DNA of 64,000 nt from Euryodendron excelsum (lineage: Eukaryota > Streptophyta > Magnoliopsida > Ericales > Pentaphylacaceae). The position numbers and the translations under genes are program-made. Numbering within the stretch: position 1 is the first letter of the stretch; every line of letters begins with the position of its first letter. The stretch covers positions 50,644,183 through 50,708,182 of the forward strand of contig CM065377.1 in assembly GCA_033060915.1 (NCBI GenBank). Direction: 5' to 3'. Below, piece by piece: positions 1-11,615 of this stretch. The notes under the pieces are model-generated. The model was not told where the DNA came from, did no database searches, and saw only the letters and a program-made list of their open reading frames with translations.

Positions 1-240
1 ACCTAACCCTAATTAGTTAACCGTAGTTCAATCTAACCTTAGGTTAACTTGACCCTAGTTATCTAACCCTAGGTTAACTTGACCCTAGTTGTCCAACCCT
101 AGGTTAACTTAACCCTAGAGATTAACCCTAGGTCACCTCAACTCTAGGTTAACCTAACCTGAGTTAGTTTACCTTAGGTCACCCTTAACCTTAGGCCAAC
201 CCAACCTAGGGTAGTATACTTTAAGGTTCCAACTCATGGA
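1..240 (+). repeat. Telomere-like degenerate minisatellite inside LTR
   Basis: Irregular repeats built from CCCTAGGTTAACTT and ACCCTAG words. They resemble the plant telomere word CCCTAAA but are interrupted by TTAACC and CCTAGG palindromes. The same array appears reversed at 9,262-9,545 and 21,160-21,440, at the same place within related LTRs. It is therefore part of the retrotransposon, not a chromosome end. Confidence 0.8.
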
Positions 241-754
241 CCCCTTTTAAGGTTCTTCCTATTTAAAACTACTCTCATAACCTATTTTTCCAAAACCTCC
301 TACTCTCTTGAGATTTCAAAAATCAACTTCATAACCTTTTCAAATACTTCTACATTCCATCTTTAAAAACGTTTTCAAGAACTCACAATCCTAAAGTGAC
401 CCTACCCCTTCTATGGTTAGGGATTCCAAAGGAAGGTGATATATTAAGAACAACCTCCAAGGTTGTCCATATTAGAGTTCCAAAGTAGTAGGTGTTTTCA
501 AAACCCTTTTTAAAAACTTTTCAAAATCCAATTCACTAAAACACTCCAAAATCGTACCTCCAAGGTTTTCAAAACAAGAACTTCAAAACACTTTCAAAAC
601 TCTCTTGGGTTATTTCAAAAGCACTTCCAAAACTCCCTTGAGTTGTTCCAAAAACATTTTAAAACACTTCCAAACCCCCTTTTAAGAGTTCCAAAATTCT
701 ATTTCAAAATACTCCACTGCCCGATTTCAAATCAAAACTCTCAAGTTCCCTTTG

Positions 755-919
755 TCCAAAGACCACAAAGTGTCTTTAAATTTTTTCCAAGACCACAAAG
801 TGTCTTCAAATTTTTTCAAAGACCACAAAGTGTTTGGTCTTCAAACTTTTTCAAAGACCACAAAGTGTCTTCAAACTTTTTCAAAGACCTCATTGTGTCT
901 TCAAAACTTTTCAAAGGCC
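755..919 (+). repeat. Tandem repeat around CCACAAAGTGTC, about 5 copies
   Basis: About five direct copies, 31-36 bp apart, of a unit containing CAAAGACCACAAAGTGTCTT followed by a T-rich run. The related minus-strand LTRs hold only two copies (near 8,719-8,790 and 20,525-20,590), so copy number varies between members of the family. Confidence 0.75.
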
Positions 920-1647
920 GTAATGCGCCTATTTTCCATCGGGCTCTTGCACGAACTACGAATGACCTGATTCTCGCCAAATGAGATACGTAGGCCACCT
1001 AAAATGGTGCGGTCATAACTTCCATTTCAACTCCAATCCCCTTTTCAAAAGCTTCTATCAATTCAAATTTTCTATCTCAAATTCCTTCAAAACTCCCATG
1101 TTTCCAAACTTCTTCCAAAAACTTGCATCATGCATCATTCATCCTAAAAATGATGACTCAACCCCATTTTCAAAATTCTAAAGTGGATATTAAGTGGATA
1201 ATGGTAACCGGTTATTCTAGTGAGTGAACAAAGGGTGATTAGAAATATAGGTACCAAAAGGGCGGGGTAGGGTGATGATCTTAAGATATCTTCGCTACAC
1301 GTAACCAACCCCCGGACCATAGATTTCTGTTTTTGAAAGACAAAAAATAGAGTTATTTTCAAATAAGGGCTTAAATCTTTCCAAAGGTTGCCAAACAACC
1401 TATATTCTTAAAAACCCTCTCTTGAGGGAATTTTCAAAATCCTTTCCAAAAACCCTAAGTTTAATATTCGAATTAATGCTTAGTTTTAGGTGCCCTAACT
1501 CACCTAAATCAAGTTAGGTGGCGACTCTTATTTTTTCAAAAAGCTCCGAATCAAATCAATTTTCAATTCAAACCTAGTCGCACTCGTCCTTCTAGAAGGA
1601 TGAGTTCTAATAACAGAGTCCCATGCTTTTGTCTCTGAGCCGAAAAG

Positions 1648-3285
1648 TGATTACACCCTAAAAGTGTAATCATAGGCTCTTAATCCGCACTTTGTTAGAT
1701 TTATATTAGTGTTAATTTCCTTATTTTAGTTAGATATTTATTTGATTATGTTTTGTGTGTGCTTTGTAGGTTATATAAGCTAATAAAGGCAAAAAGAAAG
1801 CAAGAATAATCAAAGCGGGTTTAAGGCGAATAATTTGTTCATGAAAATTCAGACCTGTCTCGGTATTTGGGTCATATATTTTTACTCCGATGTCCAATTG
1901 AGCTGATTTTTATGCCATTGGAAAGAAGACTTCAAGAGCTACAATTTGTCCTCTAATGTGCATTGGCTGAATCGGCCTCTAAAGTGGTCAAAATCAAGCT
2001 TCAAGGTGGAGGAATGAATAGTAACCGATCGAATGGCTTGGCAAACTTCAGAGAGGGTGATTTACCGATCGATCGGGTGAACAGTAACCCGATCAATTGG
2101 TGAACAGTGACCGATCAATCGGCCAATCGATCGGTGAACAGTAACCCGATCGATCGGTGAACAGTGCTCGTGAACAGTAAAAACAATTTTTTTACCGATC
2201 GAACGCTCCAATTGCCGTTTGATCGGCCGATCGATCGGTGAACAATGCTGATCGATCGGTCGATATAGATCTGGAGCTTAAAAGCTTTGTTGTCCGAAAA
2301 AATGGGGAAGAGGAAGATTTTTTGGGTTTGTAGCAGCCAAGGAGGTGGTGTGAAAAGCTTCTCCAAGGTTGGTTTTTATGTTTTTGTGTATTTTAGCTTA
2401 GATTTATGTTTGTGATGTTAATGTAGGAGTAGAAATTGTAACTTTATTACATTGTAATTTATTTTCCTTCACTTTCTTGCCATTTTCTCTCACTTTCTTA
2501 GCAACCAAACACTAGTTTTACTTAGTTTAATGTTAGATTTACCTTCATTTATGCTCTTTATTATGGATTTTAGTAGCTAAACATATCTTGGGTGTGATTG
2601 TGAAAATCCACCAAGGATCTTCAAGTATTTTAATGGGGATTTATGAACTTCAAAGTTTTATTCCTAAATTTCAATTGTTCTATTCGGTTGAGTGTTGGAT
2701 TTATTTGAAAACTTAAATTCATAACTCATTTGGTAATATTTATGCACAATTCAACAATTGGTATAAATCTTGCACATTTCTAGGTTTGTTTCTATGGTTC
2801 TATTAATTATCACAATTTATACACTCAACTAAATATGAACTCAAGGTTTTATGGTCAAAATATTCCGAATCAAAAATCCACGGTGTGATTCTTGATTTGA
2901 GTTATAAAAATCCTCTATTGAAACTCTTGTTGTGAATTGGTGGATTGAATCAATCATATCCAAGTTTTCCATTTTAATTGCTTTACATTTAAATCAATTG
3001 CCTAGTTAGTTGCTTTAATTTTCATTGCACTAGTTTAGTAAATCAAAACCCCATCAAAAATCTAAAGATTTTCGGTCATTTTATTTTTCCTTTTATTTTA
3101 GATCCAATTCCCCACATAATTGCAATTCGATCCTAGGCTAGATTAGTGTGAGTTGAGTGCTAGAGCCTATATTTGGCTAGGTCCCTTGGGAGAGAACGAT
3201 ACCGGATTACCGGTTTATACTTCATCGCGACCCCCATACTCTTGCGGGGTACTAATTCCATTTTGTAGTTTTCGGAGCGAGTCAA
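1648..3285 (+). mobile_element. Solo LTR, related to elements 2 and 3
   Basis: It begins TGATTACACC with a 25-nt hairpin like the LTR starts at 5,842, 26,040, 3,410 (minus) and 51,227 (minus). No internal region follows. It splits the Tat LTR: GAGCCGAAAAG on the left resumes as AAAAG-ACTTGG on the right, giving a likely duplication AAAAG at 1,643-1,647 and 3,286-3,290. The right end lies in an A run, so it is uncertain by a base or two. It is probably what remained after the two LTRs of a complete element recombined. Confidence 0.75.
2018..2263. repeat. Array of CCGATCGATCGG palindromes in solo LTR
   Basis: About ten full or partial copies of the palindromic core CGATCGATCG, joined by GGTGAACAGTAACC-type spacers, fill 246 bp. 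The array sits upstream of the presumed transcription start of the LTR, as do different palindromes in the other LTR families here. I see no clear TATA box after it; GATATAGATC near 2,263 is only a weak candidate. Confidence 0.85.
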
Positions 3286-3319
3286 AAAAGACTTGGGACC
3301 CAAAAACTGGGGTGCCACA
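3286..3319 (+). mobile_element. Last bases of the Tat LTR split by the solo LTR
   Basis: AAAAGACTTGGGACCCAAAA followed by CTGGGGTGCCACA corresponds to the LTR terminus seen elsewhere as GGACTTGGTTAGAAACCGGG then GCGCGACA. It completes the LTR of 1-1,647 after removal of the solo LTR. Directly beyond it is the LTR of element 3. Confidence 0.65.
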
Positions 3320-3410
3320 AAAATCTAACTGAAGAGGTATGTCAACTCCTAAACTAAGGCTAACAAAGCACAAATTAAGGTATAATAATTGCATTTTTGG
3401 AGTACAATCA
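3320..3410 (-). mobile_element. Element 3: start of 3' LTR, truncated by insertion
   Basis: On the minus strand this begins TGATTGTACTCC and matches the start of the intact LTR at 51,227 reading down (shared AGCACAAATTAAGGTAT and AAATCTAACT words on the plus strand). Only 91 bp remain here; the Tat LTR ending at 3,319 inserted into it, and the rest lies beyond the left edge of the window. Confidence 0.8.
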
Positions 3411-3432
3411 TACTCCCCAACTTGCTTTTTGC
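3411..3432 (-). promoter_or_regulatory. Polypurine tract of element 3
   Basis: The minus strand reads AAAAAGCAAGTTGGGGAGTA immediately before the LTR start. It aligns with AAAAAGCTAGTTGGGAGGTG before the 3' LTR of element 2 at 26,040. This is the expected plus-strand primer site, and it confirms that element 3 runs on the minus strand. Confidence 0.8.
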
Positions 3433-5452
3433 TAGTCCCTAGCACAATACTAAAAACTAAAAGATAATCTCCACTTTTGTAGGAGTCCTAACTGCATTTA
3501 GCTTATGCACAAAGCCTTTAAACCCCTAGATTACCCCTAGTGGACGGGTGGTGTCTCGTGAGGGTTTATAATGATGATACCCACAAACATCTAGCCATAG
3601 CTTGCAATCAAAGATTCATGAAGAACAATAGAGCATGCATAAACTTGTTCAAGCTAATCCTCAATTCACCCTATCTCCTAATACAAGCAAGATTGAATCA
3701 TAAATGAACATAAGAGAGGTTCAAGTAAGTATGTAACAAAGCAATGTAATATAACTTAAGTGTTAACACATTGACACAATCACATCTTTTAAGCCTCAAT
3801 CCAAACCTTACCTAGCATACACTCACAAGAAAGATGAACACACAATGTCCTCACAATGGAAAGCTTATCATAGGAGTAAATGCATAAGAACATAAAAGAG
3901 CAATCTAATAACAAAAAATGAAAGAACGAAAGTGTATCTAACTTAACATAGCTTCATGAAAGAATATCCATAATTAAGTACCAATTAAAGTAACTGATAA
4001 ATAATGGCTTACAGTCCAATGAATTCTCAAATCACATAAACACTTCGGATCAAATAGGACTTTTTAAGGTTATAGCTTAGCTAAGAGGTATAAGGTAAGG
4101 AAAACAAAAAGGGATAAAATGCTCAAAATATGTGTGATAAAGACATATAATGATCAATAAGTACATACTTCCAATTTTCCCTTTTCATTCAATGTTGCTC
4201 TTTTCTTTTCAAGCATCTAACCTCTTTATTATCTTTTTTCTTCTTCTTCTTCTTGTGCTTTCCTTACTTTTAGTTCCTTTGCTAACTTTTCTCTTTTCCT
4301 TTTCTCACATTACAAACATATCACCATTTCTTTTTCACTTTACAAATGAAGTTCTCGCAAGTAAAAGTACTTATGTTTCTCAATCATGGAGAATATTTTA
4401 ACAATGATTCACTTTAGCAAAGATCACGTAAAAGCATGGCCAAAATGGGTCCAAAGGGAATGAAAACTACAAGAAAATCAGTGGTTCAAAGAGTGAAATA
4501 ATGGCCTAGAATCATATCCGAAGTACATAAAATAAGAGCTCAAAAGAGTAAAAGTGTCAAAATCTTCAATCAATATCTAACATATGAATAAAAAACAACC
4601 ATACTTAAGCTATTGAAAGAATGGAAGATGAACAACTTAACTTTGAGTAGGTATACACACTCTGAAAAACAAAAATAGCTCTAAAACTTACAAGGTAAAA
4701 TCTCCACTCATATAAGGGTGAGAATGCACAATGTAGCCATACATGATGCTATACGATATGTTGTGCACAATAGTGTAATCCCCTCTACTTATGTGTTTAT
4801 GATATAATCTCACAATATATTAAAATTAAAAGATAAATCATTAATTAAGCTCAAGTTGTCATAAATGCACAACACTAAACATGTTCTAATCTAATATTGC
4901 ATTTCACAACTATAGCTATAGTTCCCAAAGAATAGTCCTCAACACATCTACTAAGAATAACAACAGTTCAATCATAAGGAACATGAGATAATGTATTAAA
5001 GACATAAACCAAGATATTGGAACCATAAGATACTCAAACCTCTTTCGAAGGTCTCAAGTGATCAAAAGATAGCCACGAATACAACACTTGAGATTAATCA
5101 ATTTGTCGTACAAAATTTTGAAGCAAACATAAAATATATAGACAGTAAGCTCAATTTTTTTTCTTTTCCCAAGAAAATACCAAAACAAAACAAAATACAC
5201 AAAATTAAACTACTACCACTACTTCCTCCCCCCCCCCCCCCCTTCCCCTCCCCTCCCCTCCCCCAACTAAAATGATGCAATATTCTCAATGCATAAAGAA
5301 AAAGCAAACAAACTAAAGAGCATGAGAACAAGGGAAGAATTGGGTGTTGAAACACACCCCTAACTCGGGGGAAACTCTATAAAACTAAAAGCCCTAAAAA
5401 GGAAGAAAAGTTTACTAACTACTCTTACTACTACATAAAATTGAAGACGAGG
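3433..5452 (-). mobile_element. Element 3: 3' untranslated region
   Basis: AT-rich sequence between the polypurine tract and the last reading frame. Element 2 has a similar AT-rich 3' region at 24,971-26,039. Open frames here (near 4,150 and 5,098) are low-complexity by-products. I see no pol domain in it. Confidence 0.7.
5225..5264 (-). repeat. G-rich tract with quadruplex potential
   Basis: The minus strand, which is the sense strand of element 3, holds several GGGGA units followed by a run of about 15 G. This meets the usual pattern of four or more G runs with short loops. Its length probably varies between individuals. Confidence 0.75.
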
Positions 5453-5841
5453 TCACCCAATACCCCTAAGTAGAAATTTTCTATCATCCCATAAGTCCAC
5501 TCTTGAAATTTGGAAGGAGTTCAAACAAGCATAATAATAGAAAATTTTGGCATCTTTGTTGAACTCAAAGATATAACATTTAAGGACATAATGGCCAAAA
5601 GGATCATAAAATGTAGAGATGGTAAATTGATCTTGCAAAAAGGTACCAACTAAGCTTATGTCATGAACCTCTTTATCCTTCCCTTCCTGTAGTTGTGCGC
5701 CAATGTGAAGGATATTCAGCTTTAATGTAGGGGCATGAAGCTTGAAAAGTTCCGGTTTACTAGGACTAGGTGCTAGAGGACGAAAGGTAGAAATCTTATG
5801 ACCCATAAACATGGTTGAAATGACCTCTAGACCATCAACAT
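5453..5841 (-). pseudogene. Element 3: unidentified terminal reading frame
   Basis: An open frame of about 130 residues on the minus strand. I do not recognise the protein. Removing element 2 at its AACAT duplication joins codons for VDGLEV to upstream sequence at 27,324, where the frame continues as QVKED. The frame at 27,330-27,554 lies one base out of phase, so a frameshift separates the pieces. The C-terminus (a tyrosine- and phenylalanine-rich segment, then a Trp-containing stretch ending GIG) has the same general layout as the last frame of element 2, which ends GVG. The two may be homologous, but this is by eye only. Confidence 0.4.
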
Positions 5842-6010
5842 TGATTGCGCTCCAAAAGTGCAATCATAACACTCTAGCATGTGCTTTGTTATCCGTCATT
5901 TAGGATTGTAACTACCATGTTTGCTATATTTTAGTACTAATTGCTATATTCTAATTTCTACAAGAAATGGAACTTAAAGCAGTGCTAGAGGCTTGAGCAC
6001 AGAATCAGTC

Positions 6011-6210
6011 ATCCGGACGTCATTCAGACGTTGGCTGTAGATGGGAGATTCAGAGAGGCAATTATAAACCTATAATGACCGCCCGAACGTCGTTCAGACA
6101 TTGAAACCTGGTCGTTCGAACGTTGTTCAAACAACGCACGAAGGAATTCCAGGGGATGAAGATTTTACTGTTCAGACGACCAAAAATGGCCTAAAATCAA
6201 CGTTCGGATG
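6011..6210. repeat. Array of CGTTCGAACG-like dyads, element 2 5' LTR
   Basis: Copies include ATCCGGACGTCATTCAGACG (6,011), CCCGAACGTCGTTCAGACA (6,092), GTCGTTCGAACGTTGTTC (6,121) and ACGTTCGGATGACGACC (near 6,199). The array ends about 60 bp upstream of the TATA box. The 3' LTR holds the same array, more decayed, at 26,205-26,405. Confidence 0.8.
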
Positions 6211-6270
6211 ACGACCCCAGATCAGCTTCAGATTTCACTGTTTCCTAATAGGCTTAGGATTCTAGCTTGA

Positions 6271-6280
6271 CTATATATAC
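6271..6280 (+). promoter_or_regulatory. TATA box, element 2 5' LTR
   Basis: CTATATATAC is followed about 30 bp on by CCCAAGAGAAGGAGGAC, a plausible transcription start. The 3' LTR keeps GATTATATATAC at the same place (about 26,444-26,455). Confidence 0.75.
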
Positions 6281-7148
6281 TTTGTTCTTATCCCAAGAGA
6301 AGGAGGACATTTTTTTAGGTTTTAGGAGTAGATTATAGTAGTTTCTTCATAGTTTCTTATAGTTTTTCCAATCCTTGTAATCAAAATTCATAGTTTTAAT
6401 AGATTTTCAATATAGCTTTGCGTTTCTATAATTATGATGAGTAGCTAGATTCCATCTTGGAATCAATTGCAAAGATTAATTGAAGATCTTGGATAAACAA
6501 TGGAGGTAAATTGGATTTCACTGTTTAAATCTTCTTCTTCTTAATTCTTTAGAATCAAACCCTAGATATTTACGAAAACTTAGATGTTTGATTATGTTCA
6601 GTAATACTTATGTCTGAACTTGTGTTCAGTATAGCTACTGCATGAATCAATAGTATGCATCTTTGATTCTAAAACTGACTGAATCTAGAATAAATATTTA
6701 CGAAAATTTAGATGTTTGATTATACTTGGTAACAAGTCAATGGTATGCAGCTATGATTCTAAACTTAACTTATTCTATGTTTGATTGTTAAAAAATAATT
6801 ATTTTTCTTACTAAATCTTCTGAATCAAAGACTCACGACATAGTTAATGATTTGAGTTATCAAAAGCCTTTATTGGAATTCCAAGTGAAGCGATTGATTG
6901 GATCAATTGGTTTTAAGACTTTATTTTATTGTTTTCATAGTTTAGTTTAGCTAAATCAAATCATTTCTTCGAACTATTTTATTTTTATTTTATTGGAGTG
7001 TTTTCATGAGAGTTCTAACCTAAGGTGAGTTTTTCTTAAATGCGTTAACCCTCTTTCCTATGGATCAATCTCGAATTTTCGAATATTATTACTGCATCAC
7101 AACAGCACACTGGTGGATTTCAATCATACTATTTGGACTGATCAATTT

Positions 7149-7167
7149 TTGACGCCATTGTCAGGGA
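7149..7167 (+). promoter_or_regulatory. Primer binding site, tRNA-Asp type, element 2
   Basis: TTGACGCCATTGTCAGGGA starts five bases after the LTR end. It resembles the TGGCGCCGTTGCCGGGGA site of plant Gypsy elements that prime from tRNA-Asp, with a few mismatches. Element 3 has a similar site at 50,092-50,110. Confidence 0.75.
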
Positions 7168-7452
7168 AGTTGTGTTCTACATTGGTGGACGAGCCTTAAA
7201 GATTCTGTTTTGGAGGAAGTACTTCACCATCATTCTACAAACATGAGGGAACTCAATAGCTCGTTTGGGTAACTTCGTTTCATATTTTATTTTGAGCAGT
7301 TATTTTTATTTTTCTTTTGGTTACATTGTGTTGGTGCATCTTTGTTGTAAGATTGAGAGGATAGGTTATTTTCATATACTTGTTGGTTAGTCTTACGCAG
7401 ATATTATTCATGGATTATCCTTAGAATAGTCCTTATTCACACACGGTACAAC

Positions 7453-7874
7453 CATAAGATTATTATCCACCTTTAAATTATTTGGGGTGGAGCTTTTCAG
7501 CTTCGCCATATACTTCTTATGAACAACCACCACAACAACCGTACTACCATGCACCACTTTTATCTTTACCATATGCTTATGATTCATATACACCTTTTAC
7601 TTCATCTTACATGTTTCACGAGACATATCCTTCGTAATCTTATCAACCTTTGGTAGAGAATCAAGAGAACATGCATTCATCTTACATACCATATCACACA
7701 GGTATGTCCTCAGGGATCAATGATACTAATAAAGAGGCACAACCTAACGCTCTTGCACAAATTCATCAAAAATTAGATGAACTAACTCAACAGTTGGCCC
7801 TATTAACACAAGAGGCAATAGATCGCGAGAAGGAAGAGCTTCAGGCTCAACCTCGAGGTGATCCTATATATTAG
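7453..7874 (+). pseudogene. Element 2: gag-like fragment, Tyr/Pro/Gln-rich then coiled coil
   Basis: One frame reads from a Tyr/Pro/Gln-rich part (SYEQPPQQPYY) through a TAA codon near 7,637 to a predicted coiled coil (IHQKLDELTQQLALLTQEAI) and stops at 7,872-7,874. This layout, a low-complexity tyrosine-rich stretch before a short coiled coil, is seen in C-terminal gag segments of plant Gypsy elements. Element 3 carries the counterpart on the minus strand at 49,020-49,420, where PLNYNW matches PLNYLGW here. Upstream frames are broken. No zinc knuckle or protease follows; the minus-strand Tat element begins 79 bp after the stop codon. Confidence 0.6.
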
Positions 7875-9261
7875 ATGTTCACGATTCTATATATGAGTAG
7901 TCATGACCAAGGTCTCTCATTTATCGCACTTAAGACTGAACATGAAATAGAGTGTCACACCCTAGTTTTTAATCAAGTCCTTTCGGCTCGGAAAAAAGCA
8001 CGGAACTCTATCATTAGAACTCATCCTCCTATAAGGATGAGTGCGACTAGGTTTAAACTTGAGATTGATTTGATTAAGGGCTTTTTAGAAAAAAAGGAGT
8101 CGCCACCTAACTTGATTAAGGTGAGTTAGGGCACCTATACCTAAGTATAATCCGAATGTTAAACTTAGGGTTTTTGAAAAAGGTTTTGAAAAACTTCCTT
8201 AAGAGAGAGTTTTTAAGAAAATAGTTTGTTTGGCAACCTTAGGAAAGTTTTAAGCCCTTTTTGAAAATAACTCCATTTTGGTTGTTCAAAAACAGAAATC
8301 TATGGTCCGAGGGTTAGTTATGTGTAGGGAAGATATCTTAAGATCATCACCCTACCCCCGCCCTTTCGGTATCTACATGTCTAATCACCCTTTTGTTCAC
8401 TTATTAGAATAACCGGTTACTATCATCCTCCTAATATCCACTTTAGAATTTTGAAAATAGGGTTTAGTCACCACTTTTTGGATGAATGATACATGATGCA
8501 AGTCTGGGCAAAAAAACGTTTGAAAGCATGGAAGCTTTGAAGGATTTTTGAAACAAGGATCTTAAATTGATAGAGAGTTTTGAAAAAGGACTTGAGTTGA
8601 AATAAGAGTTATAAGCGCACCATTTTAGGTTGCTTACATATCTCATTTGGCGAGAACCAGGTCATTCATAATTCGGGTAAGAGCCCGATGGAAAATAAGC
8701 GCATTAGGGCCTTTGGAATGTTGAAGACACTTTAAGGTCTTCGGAATGGTTTGAAGACACTTTGTGCTCTTTGAAAAAATGACTTGAGAATTTTAATTTG
8801 AAGTCGAATGTTAGAGTACTTTTGAAACAGAACTTGAAGGTTTTTGAAAAACACTCTTGAAATAGGGTTTTGAAGTGTTTGAAATGTTTTTGGGACAACT
8901 CGAGGGCGTTTTGGAAGTGCTTTGAAACAACTCAAGAGAGTTTTGAAAATGTTTTGAAGTCTTGTTTTGAAAACCTTGGATGTAGGGTTTTGAAGTGTTT
9001 TAATAAACCTGTCTTCGAAAAGCTTTTGAAAGTGGCTTTTGGAACCCTAATATGGGCAACCTTGAAGGTCATACTAAATGTATCACCTTCCCTTGGGATC
9101 CCTAACCATAAAAAGGGTAGGGACACCTTAGGGTTGTGAGTTCTTGAAAACATTTTTGGAAAAAGTTTTTGAAAAAAGGAGTAGGGTGTTTTTGAAAAAT
9201 AGGTTAAGAGAATGGTCTTGAATTGAAAGATCATTTGAAAAGTGGTCGTTGAGTTGGAACC

Positions 9262-9545
9262 TTGAAGCATACTAACCTAGGTCGGGTTGACATAAGGTTA
9301 GGGTGACCTAAGGTTAACTAACTTGGGTTAGGTTGGACTAGGGTTGGATTGACCTAGGGTTAATTAACTAGAGTTAGGTTAACATAAGGTTAAGGTGACA
9401 TAGGGTTAACTAACTTGGGTTAAGTTAACTTAAAGTTGGACAACTAGGGTCAAGTTAACCTAGGGTTGGATTGAACTAAGGTTAACCAGCTAGGGTTAAG
9501 TTAACCTAAGGTTGGATGATTAGGGTCAAGTTAACTTAAGGTTAG
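9262..9545 (-). repeat. Telomere-like minisatellite, left copy
   Basis: Irregular repeats of GGTTAACTAACTTGGGTTAG and CTAGGGTT words. This is the reverse-orientation counterpart of 1-240 and matches 21,160-21,440. Confidence 0.8.
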
Positions 9546-10783
9546 GGGATAGTTTTGAAATGTGGCCTTATGCATTTTTAAAGGAGGTTTTCGAAAACAA
9601 ATCATGTTATACAAAGGAATCTTGTAAACAAACATTTTGAAGATCATTTCCATGAAAATTGACTCTAGTCAAGTATATGGTTTATTTGGTTGATGATTGA
9701 AAACCATTCCGAGTAAGGTTTTCTTAGGACCATTATAACCTTTATCTTGAAAAGAGTAGAAGCTATGAAAATCAACATAATGGTGACAACTTTCGAAAAA
9801 TATTTAATCCAAATATAGAGAGAATGAATTTTTGAAAACCATGTTTGAGAAGAGGGCTTTGAAAATCATTTTTAAAGTAAACCATTCTAACAAGATAGGA
9901 TTCCTATGGCCAATAAAAAGGGAGACCACTCAAGAGAGGGTTCCATGGGGTCATTCTAACCACCAAACTTGAGAGAATAGAAACCTTAGAAAACAAAGAC
10001 TTTGAAAATTATTTTTATGCAAATTGGAATTCAAGGATGCAAAAATATGAGTTAGGGGTTAATGGGGAGCTTTTCTAAGGCATGATTTCTTAGAGTCTTA
10101 TCCCAAACTTCAAGGGACCAACTCTTAGAACTACTTTGAAGAGATCATTGGAGTAAAGAGCTTGAAAATGACATGGAAATGGGAATAGTGCAAATTTGGA
10201 AAATATAGTTATAAACATGAAAATAAAGCCAAGTACACAAAACATGAACAAAATAGTCATATGCAAAAAGGGTCATGAATTCATATAAGGCTAGAGACTA
10301 CACCACATAATCAAGGTGCCCCAAGGCCATACCATCTTAAAGTAGACTAGTGAGAGATCCCCCTACATGGTGGCTCTCACTAGCTTTCCTCTAGGCATGA
10401 GCCAGGAGCTCTCTTGTCTCAGGTATGCAAGAATGGGGGGTAGAAGATGAGGATTAAAATGGAGAATAGCCTGAGTAGGCTAGGAGGGAGAAGAGATGAG
10501 TGAGGGATGACAAAATATAAAAGGAAATACCACCTTTTGCCTTCAAACACTTTGAAACTTCATTAGATGCTTGGACTTGATCTTGGATGGACTTGGAAGG
10601 GGCTAGAATAAGGTTTTCTATGGCATAGAGGGCCTTATAGGTGAGGTGTATGGGTTAGAGTGAGGTGAACTATAACTTAAGTGTTTGGAGAGAGGAATAT
10701 ATTGAGGGTTTCGAATTTCTAAAGCTGTTTATGCAGAGTTTTGCCACAGTTTTCGATTCTAGAATATGCAATGGGGGAGGCGT

Positions 10784-10870
10784 GTATTTATAGGCAACCC
10801 TGGGGAGACTTGGCACATGTACTATATGCACCTGGGCAAAAGTTGCCCTGGCGCATGTGTTACATGCACC
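10784..10870 (-). promoter_or_regulatory. TATA box and upstream dyad cluster, left Tat LTR
   Basis: The minus strand reads CCTATAAATAC at 10,794-10,784. In the next 80 bp upstream on that strand are three inverted repeats: one around GCACATGTACTATATGCACC, GGGCAAAAGTTGCCC (10,834-10,848), and GCATGTGTTACATGC (10,852-10,866). The right LTR keeps the TATA sequence (22,677-22,686) and a decayed cluster (22,704-22,750). Confidence 0.75.
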
Positions 10871-11159
10871 AATACTGTTCCATTGGCAGAATGCGACGTG
10901 GCACCCATTGTATTGGCTAAATCTTAATGACTAAGCGAAGTTTGATCAATTTGATCAAAATCTAGGCGCATATAGCATACGCACCGTCGCCGAGAGTGTT
11001 CGTTTAAACTTTGCCTCGATAATTGTGCCAATCGGGTAGGTTTCGGAGGAATCGGTTGCATCCACAGTGTTCTCCTAGGGTTTCTTGTGAACTTCTGAGT
11101 TTTTAAGAAGTCTGAACAGTGTTTGGAGGTGTGAGATATTGTCTCGGGAAGTGTGCATG

Positions 11160-11615
11160 AAATCGCATTTTTGCGAAGCGTTTGTGATACGCGCTGTGGG
11201 GGTTCAAAAGTAGCTGTTTGTGTGTCGCATGATCGAGGCCTTCGGGAAGTGATCTCTCCAATTGAATCGTACCAATGGAAAGTGCTCTGAAAAGACTTTC
11301 TAGAATTCTCTAATTTATGCATTTCTTAAGTTGTTTGTCGATGCGTTATAATCAGGGAATCGGAGAAAAAGTCAATCTTGGCGGAACATCTGTGAGACGC
11401 TCCTAGGGTTGCTAAAAGTAGCAGTTTTCAAGCCATGCGATAAGGGGCTTTGGGAAGCGCTCTATCCGATCGAGCCGTATTGATGGAAAGACCTATGAAC
11501 GAGCTTTCGGGAATTCTCTGGCTTACGCATTTCTCAAATCATTTGATGGTGCGTTATAACTAGGGAATTGGGAGAAAAGGCAATCTCGGCAGAGCATCTA
11601 CAAGATGCTCTAGGA
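11160..11615 (-). repeat. About 209-bp tandem repeats with embedded dyads, left LTR
   Basis: Two full units and part of a third. Each starts near a GAGCGTCTGTGAGACGCTC-like dyad (11,175, 11,383 and 11,591) and contains an AATCAGGGAATCGGAGAAAA-like block. The right LTR has the same units at 23,057, 23,265 and 23,471. Confidence 0.8.

Larger units (their letters stand above)
1..1647 (+). mobile_element. Tat-type Gypsy LTR, 3' part, 5' end outside window
   Basis: This stretch matches, in opposite orientation, the minus-strand LTRs at 7,953-12,652 and 19,760-24,549. Shared landmarks are the TTAACC/CCTAGG minisatellite, the repeats around CCACAAAGTGTC, a block with CCGGTTACTATTATCC-type sequence, and a final block with TAGTCGCACTCGTCC. 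It breaks off after GAGCCGAAAAG, where a solo LTR begins; the last 30-odd bases resume at 3,286. Its start and any partner LTR lie left of the window, so a solo LTR cannot be told from the 3' LTR of a full element. Confidence 0.85.
5842..7144 (+). mobile_element. Element 2: 5' LTR
   Basis: It runs from TGATTGCGCTCC to GGACTGATCA, 1,303 bp. It opens with a 25-nt hairpin (arms TGATTGCGCT and AGTGCAATCA), carries an array of CGAACG/CGTTCG motifs at 6,011-6,210 and a TATA box at 6,271, and is followed by a tRNA primer site. Confidence 0.9.

Noticed and set aside
1..240. Possible true telomere or subtelomere
   Set aside because: The repeats are irregular, recur inverted at 9,262 and 21,160 inside LTRs, and no run of perfect plant telomere units is present.
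5098..5355. An 85-codon frame with Gly-rich stretch
   Set aside because: The Gly run is a translation of the poly-G/GGGGA tract. The surroundings are untranslated sequence of element 3.
8704..9270. Overlapping frames rich in Phe, Ser and Lys on both strands
   Set aside because: Produced by TTTTGAAAA-type repeats of the LTR; the same words give similar frames at 643-984 and 20,450-21,161.
10924..11322. A 132-codon minus-strand frame
   Set aside because: It lies inside the left LTR across the 209-bp repeats, and the right LTR does not keep the frame open.
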